From: Streptomyces beihaiensis
Lineage (GTDB): Bacteria; Actinomycetota; Actinomycetes; Streptomycetales; Streptomycetaceae
Assembly (NCBI RefSeq): GCF_026274175.1
Contig: NZ_JAPHNL010000277.1
Coordinates: 31,165 to 95,164, forward strand
DNA length: 64,000 bases
Direction of reading: 5' to 3'
Part shown: positions 61,036 to 64,000 of the stretch, piece by piece
Layout of the letters: each line of letters begins with the position of its first letter
How positions within the stretch are numbered: the stretch's first letter is position 1
Program-made: the position numbers and the translations under genes
The notes under the pieces: model-generated
Seen by the model: the letters and a program-made list of their open reading frames with translations, nothing else
The model's database searches: none
What the model was told of the DNA's origin: nothing

Positions 61036-61202
61036 GATCCGACTGTAGGAAAGGTCCCGTCGCCCCGCTCGTCGGGAAACCCCTACGGCGCGGGAGGGCG
61101 TGTACCGCGCGTCGAGCGATCCGTACGAAAGGCCGGCGGTCGGCGGCCCGGTCGGGACGTTCCCTCACCCGAGCCGTACGGTGACCGCCGCGTGCCGCCC
61201 GC

Positions 61203-61223
61203 CGCCCGGGCATCGACCGGGCG
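61203..61223 (-). terminator. Hairpin downstream of the phosphodiester-glycosidase gene
   Basis: CGCCCGG (61203-61209) and CCGGGCG (61217-61223) enclose 7 bases, about 97 bases past the stop at 61320. The rest of the 284-bp gap to lysX shows no gene. Confidence 0.4.
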
Positions 61224-61319
61224 GGCGCGGCGCTCCTGCGCTCCCGCCGTCGCCGCGGACCACCGGCGGCGGAGGAACGGACGTGACCGCACCGGCGTGT
61301 ACGCGCCTGACGGTGCGGA

Positions 61320-62528
61320 TCAGCGCGCGTACACCGCCACGAAGTCGCGCGTCGCCAGGTGGTAGTAGCGGGTCGGCGGGTTCTCGAAGTCGAGGATGTT
61401 CGTCGGCTTCGGGTTGTGCGGGTCCTTGCTCCCGTCGTAGCTCATGAACGACGGCCAGGCCCGGTTCATGTCCAGAGGCATCGCGCGCACCGCGCCCGCG
61501 CGCTGCATCAGCCGCGCCAGCGTGCGCGCCGACAGTGCCTGCCCGACGACCATGATGATGTCGCCCTCGGCGGTGACGCCGACGCCGGAGCGCTCCACGA
61601 ACATCCGGCTCTGGTCGGTGGCGCCCCACAAGGAGTCGTCGTCGATGTCGTCGACGACCTTGCCGTGGTCGACCATGAGGGTCAGACACTGGCGTACTCC
61701 CACCACGTCGTGCGTCATCCGTACGTCGCGCCCCCACACCCCGATCTTGATGGAGCCGTCCCGGTAGAAGACCTCGGACGCGGCGCCGTCGCGCAGATCG
61801 CCGACCGTCTTGCCGTCGAGCAGGAACCCGCCGTTCGAGCCTCCGTCCGAGACCTTGAACCCGCCGTTCCACGTCGCCAGCAGACCCGTGCGCGAACCGC
61901 GCGGAATGTTCGGCGGGGTCTTGAACGCGGGCCCCGGCTCGCGCACCCCGGGATGCAGCACGAACCGGGAGTGCTTGGCGCTGATCCAGGCCACGGCCGC
62001 CTGGTAGGAGGTGTGCTCGGAGTCGGGGCGCACATACGTGCCCTGCACCAGCGGCTCCCCGTGCGCCGAGGCCAGCACGCGCCACACCCCTTCACCCTTG
62101 AGAGCGGGCTCGACCAGCGGGCGCATGGGGGAGCGCAGCCGCACATCGCTGTGCGAGGGGGTGGCGTGGCGGGCGGGCTGCGCCGTGGCCCTCATCCGGT
62201 CCAGCGCGCTCTGCGGCAGTGAACCGCCCACCTTCGGCGGGTCCATCTCGTACTTGATGTTCTCCAGCTTGTCCACGACCGCGCCCATGTGGTGGTCGCG
62301 CGCCCACTCGGCGACACGGGCCAGGTTGCTGTCGTCGCCCGGATAGGTCAGTGCCTCGCCCAGCGACCAGCCGACCGTGCCCACGAACAGTGCGCCCGCC
62401 GCCACCGTGCTCCGCACGACGAACTTCCGCCGTCGGCGCTGGGCGGGCGTGAGCCGGCTGACGTGCTTCCAGGGAAGCACGCGCCGCCTGCCGCGCTCGT
62501 CCGTCGATGTGGCGTCCGGTTTCACCAT
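61320..62528 (-). CDS. Membrane-anchored phosphodiester glycosidase family protein (DUF2233/NAGPA-like)
   Basis: A 402-residue protein with a basic N terminus, one membrane helix (about 37-58) and an extracytoplasmic domain. The family core reads GLLATWNGGFKVSDGGSNGGFLLDGKTV, SIKIGVWGRDVRMT, VGVTAEGDIIMVVG and ALDMNRAWPSFM-like segments, similar to proteins grouped with the human uncovering enzyme. It may remove sugar phosphodiesters from cell-wall polymers. A GGAG motif precedes ATG 62528. Neighbours lysX and a carboxypeptidase also act on the envelope. Confidence 0.8.
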   Translation of the reverse strand: MVKPDATSTDERGRRRVLPWKHVSRLTPAQRRRRKFVVRSTVAAGALFVGTVGWSLGEALTYPGDDSNLARVAEWARDHHMGAVVDKLENIKYEMDPPKVGGSLPQSALDRMRATAQPARHATPSHSDVRLRSPMRPLVEPALKGEGVWRVLASAHGEPLVQGTYVRPDSEHTSYQAAVAWISAKHSRFVLHPGVREPGPAFKTPPNIPRGSRTGLLATWNGGFKVSDGGSNGGFLLDGKTVGDLRDGAASEVFYRDGSIKIGVWGRDVRMTHDVVGVRQCLTLMVDHGKVVDDIDDDSLWGATDQSRMFVERSGVGVTAEGDIIMVVGQALSARTLARLMQRAGAVRAMPLDMNRAWPSFMSYDGSKDPHNPKPTNILDFENPPTRYYHLATRDFVAVYAR

Positions 62529-62547
62529 GTGCGCCTGCTCCGTTCGC

Positions 62548-62581
62548 GGGGGTGTGGGCGTGGGTGCGGTGGGGGTGTGGG
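62548..62581 (+). other. G-tract cluster able to form a G-quadruplex
   Basis: Five runs of three or more G (62548-62552, 62556-62558, 62562-62564, 62571-62575, 62579-62581) are separated by loops of 3 to 6 bases on the strand that is template for the gene starting at 62528. They sit in its leader region. Confidence 0.6.
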
Positions 62582-62679
62582 TGGTGGTGGCGGGGCGTAC
62601 GGAGAGAAGTCGGCTCGTCCTCGGTGGTTCGGCGCGGCAGGCGTGCCGTGGCCGCCCGAACGCGCCGCGCCGCGGGACG

Positions 62680-63828
62680 TCAGGGCGTCGAGCCCGCCTT
62701 CTTCTTGCGGCGCCCGCGCGCGAGCACGAACGGCACAGCGGCCAGCGCGGCGATCGCCACGCCCAGGCCGATCCGACGGCTCAGCTCGGACGGCCCGGCG
62801 GTCGCCCGCGCCTGCGAGGCGACGGCCACGGCCGGGGGACCGGGCCGCGCCGTGCGGTGTACGGCGGGCGTGCCGAGCAAGCCCTTGGCCGGTGCGTGCG
62901 GCGCCGCGGCGAAGCCCCAGTCGAGCAGCGCGCGGGCCTCCTCGTAGACGGCGTTGCCCGAACCGCTCTGCGGGTTCATGACCGTGACCAGGATCGTGCG
63001 CCCGTTCCGCTCGGCCGCCGACACCAGAGTGTTGCCCGCGTGGGAGGTGTAACCGTTCTTCACGCCGATCAGGCCGCGGTAGGGCGTCACGCCGTGCGAG
63101 CCCACCAGGAGCCGGTCGGTGTTCTGGATACCGAAGCCGGTCTTCGAGCCCCGCGCCGGGAACTGCGCCCACTTGGTCCCCATGTAGCGCCGGAAATCCG
63201 GGTTCTTGAAGCCCTCGCGGGCGATCAGCGCCAGATCGTACGCGGACGAGTACTGGCCGGGCGTGTCGAAACCGTCGGGGGAGCGCACGGAGGTGTCGTG
63301 CGCGCCGATGCGCTCGGCGGTCCGCTGCATCTCCCGGACCGTCTGCGGCACCCCGCCGTTCATGTGCGCCAGCACGTGCACGGCGTCGTTGCCGGAGGCG
63401 AGGAACGCGCCGCGCCACAGATCGCCGACCGTGTACCGCATGCCCTGCTGCACACCGACGAGGCTGCTGCCCGCCGGCACGTCGGCCAGGTCGGACCCGG
63501 TCACCGTGTGCACCGTGGAGGCCGGGAACTTCGGCAGCACGGTCACGGCGAACAGCGTCTTGAGCGTGCTGGCGGGAGGCAGGTGACGGTGGGGCGCCTT
63601 GGCCGCGAGGACCTTTCCGTCGGCCGCGTCCGACACCGTCCAGGACAGCGCCGACACCTCCGGCAGCGGCGGGGCTCCGGCCACGGCCCGCGCACGCGTG
63701 TCGGCGGCGGGGCCCTGCGCGGCCGCGGCGGGACCGGAGGCACAGACCACCACCGGCAGTGCGCAGCACACCGTGGACACCAGCAGGGAACGGACTCTGA
63801 CGGGGCGAAAGCTGAGCAACTTGGACAC
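62680..63828 (-). CDS. D-alanyl-D-alanine carboxypeptidase (penicillin-binding protein, family S11)
   Basis: A 382-residue exported enzyme that trims stem peptides in the wall. The signal peptide covers about residues 1-37. Motif SxxK is PASTLK (about 86-91), SxN is ASGND, and the KTG box is replaced by KNG in IGVKNGYTSHAGN. A C-terminal helix (about 350-372) followed by RGRRKKK anchors it to the membrane. GTG start with weak ribosome site. The last 172 bases of the window beyond it hold only its upstream region. Confidence 0.9.
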   Translation of the reverse strand: MSKLLSFRPVRVRSLLVSTVCCALPVVVCASGPAAAAQGPAADTRARAVAGAPPLPEVSALSWTVSDAADGKVLAAKAPHRHLPPASTLKTLFAVTVLPKFPASTVHTVTGSDLADVPAGSSLVGVQQGMRYTVGDLWRGAFLASGNDAVHVLAHMNGGVPQTVREMQRTAERIGAHDTSVRSPDGFDTPGQYSSAYDLALIAREGFKNPDFRRYMGTKWAQFPARGSKTGFGIQNTDRLLVGSHGVTPYRGLIGVKNGYTSHAGNTLVSAAERNGRTILVTVMNPQSGSGNAVYEEARALLDWGFAAAPHAPAKGLLGTPAVHRTARPGPPAVAVASQARATAGPSELSRRIGLGVAIAALAAVPFVLARGRRKKKAGSTP

Positions 63829-64000
63829 AGCCGCAAACTAAAGTCGACGTCGGGGCCCCGCCATTTCACCTACGCCATTAGGTTTTTGACTGCTTTTCGG
63901 GCAAGCGCGGGCGGACGCGGTCCGGCGGCGCCCACGGGCGACATCCATGAAGGCGACACGCGGTGCGGCGCAACGCTGCCCGCACCGCCCCGGCCACGAG

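Overview
The window is high-GC DNA from an actinobacterium, almost certainly a Streptomyces or close relative. Third codon positions are nearly all G or C, GTG starts are common, and several families are typical of streptomycetes: a GlxA copper radical oxidase, a class F sortase, LysX, sugar ABC importers without their own ATPase, and DUF5997. I found about 50 protein genes, no rRNA, tRNA or CRISPR, and no insertion sequence. The window looks like chromosome rather than plasmid or prophage.

Layout. 1-8.0 kb: the 5' part of a D-lactate-dehydrogenase-like flavo-Fe/S enzyme (cut by the window edge), a MarR regulator divergent from an ABC exporter, a small MltG-like transglycosylase, a flavin monooxygenase, YjbQ and a TerD-domain protein. 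8.0-12.4 kb: an AfsR-like ATPase without a DNA-binding domain, and a class F sortase with a candidate surface-protein partner. 12.4-20.2 kb: ion transport (ArsB/NhaD-type carrier, CPA1 antiporter with a divergent MarR, ClC channel) and glxA, beside a collapsed remnant of a second glxA-like gene.

20.2-31.6 kb is the most distinctive region. A small membrane protein, a flotillin and a 1632-aa AAA ATPase form an operon. It converges on, and overlaps by 4 bp, a gene for a membrane protein with RCK domains on both sides of its membrane segment. A PucR-type regulator gene follows. The promoter regions of the flotillin operon and of the RCK/PucR intergenic share an approximately 43-bp element (GGCATCAA, 14 bases, then an inverted repeat TGCCGGA/CGGCA followed by TGCGC) with identical internal spacing. 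This suggests the island is one co-regulated membrane system.

31.6-34.9 kb: a methyltransferase, a PAT-like acetyltransferase, DUF5997 with a divergent LysR-type ligand-binding protein, and a TetR regulator. 34.9-40.0 kb: a four-gene molybdenum hydroxylase operon (PaoABC-like subunits plus XdhC), preceded by two tandem TetR-type operators. 40-48.4 kb: an HD hydrolase, a methyltransferase, a DUF853/HerA-like ATPase, an MgtC family protein, an alcohol dehydrogenase, an APH-like kinase, a secreted HNH nuclease lipoprotein and a secreted lipase. 48.4-53 kb: a five-unit 16-bp tandem array precedes a 1121-aa molybdopterin oxidoreductase fused to a flavoprotein reductase and a ferredoxin. 52-57.6 kb: a sugar-type ABC importer operon ending in a translationally coupled 2-hydroxyacid dehydrogenase, with a DeoR/LacI chimeric regulator. 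57.7-64 kb: lysX, a phosphodiester-glycosidase family protein and a D-Ala-D-Ala carboxypeptidase, all cell-envelope related.

All family calls come from reading the translations and remembered motifs; no database search was run.
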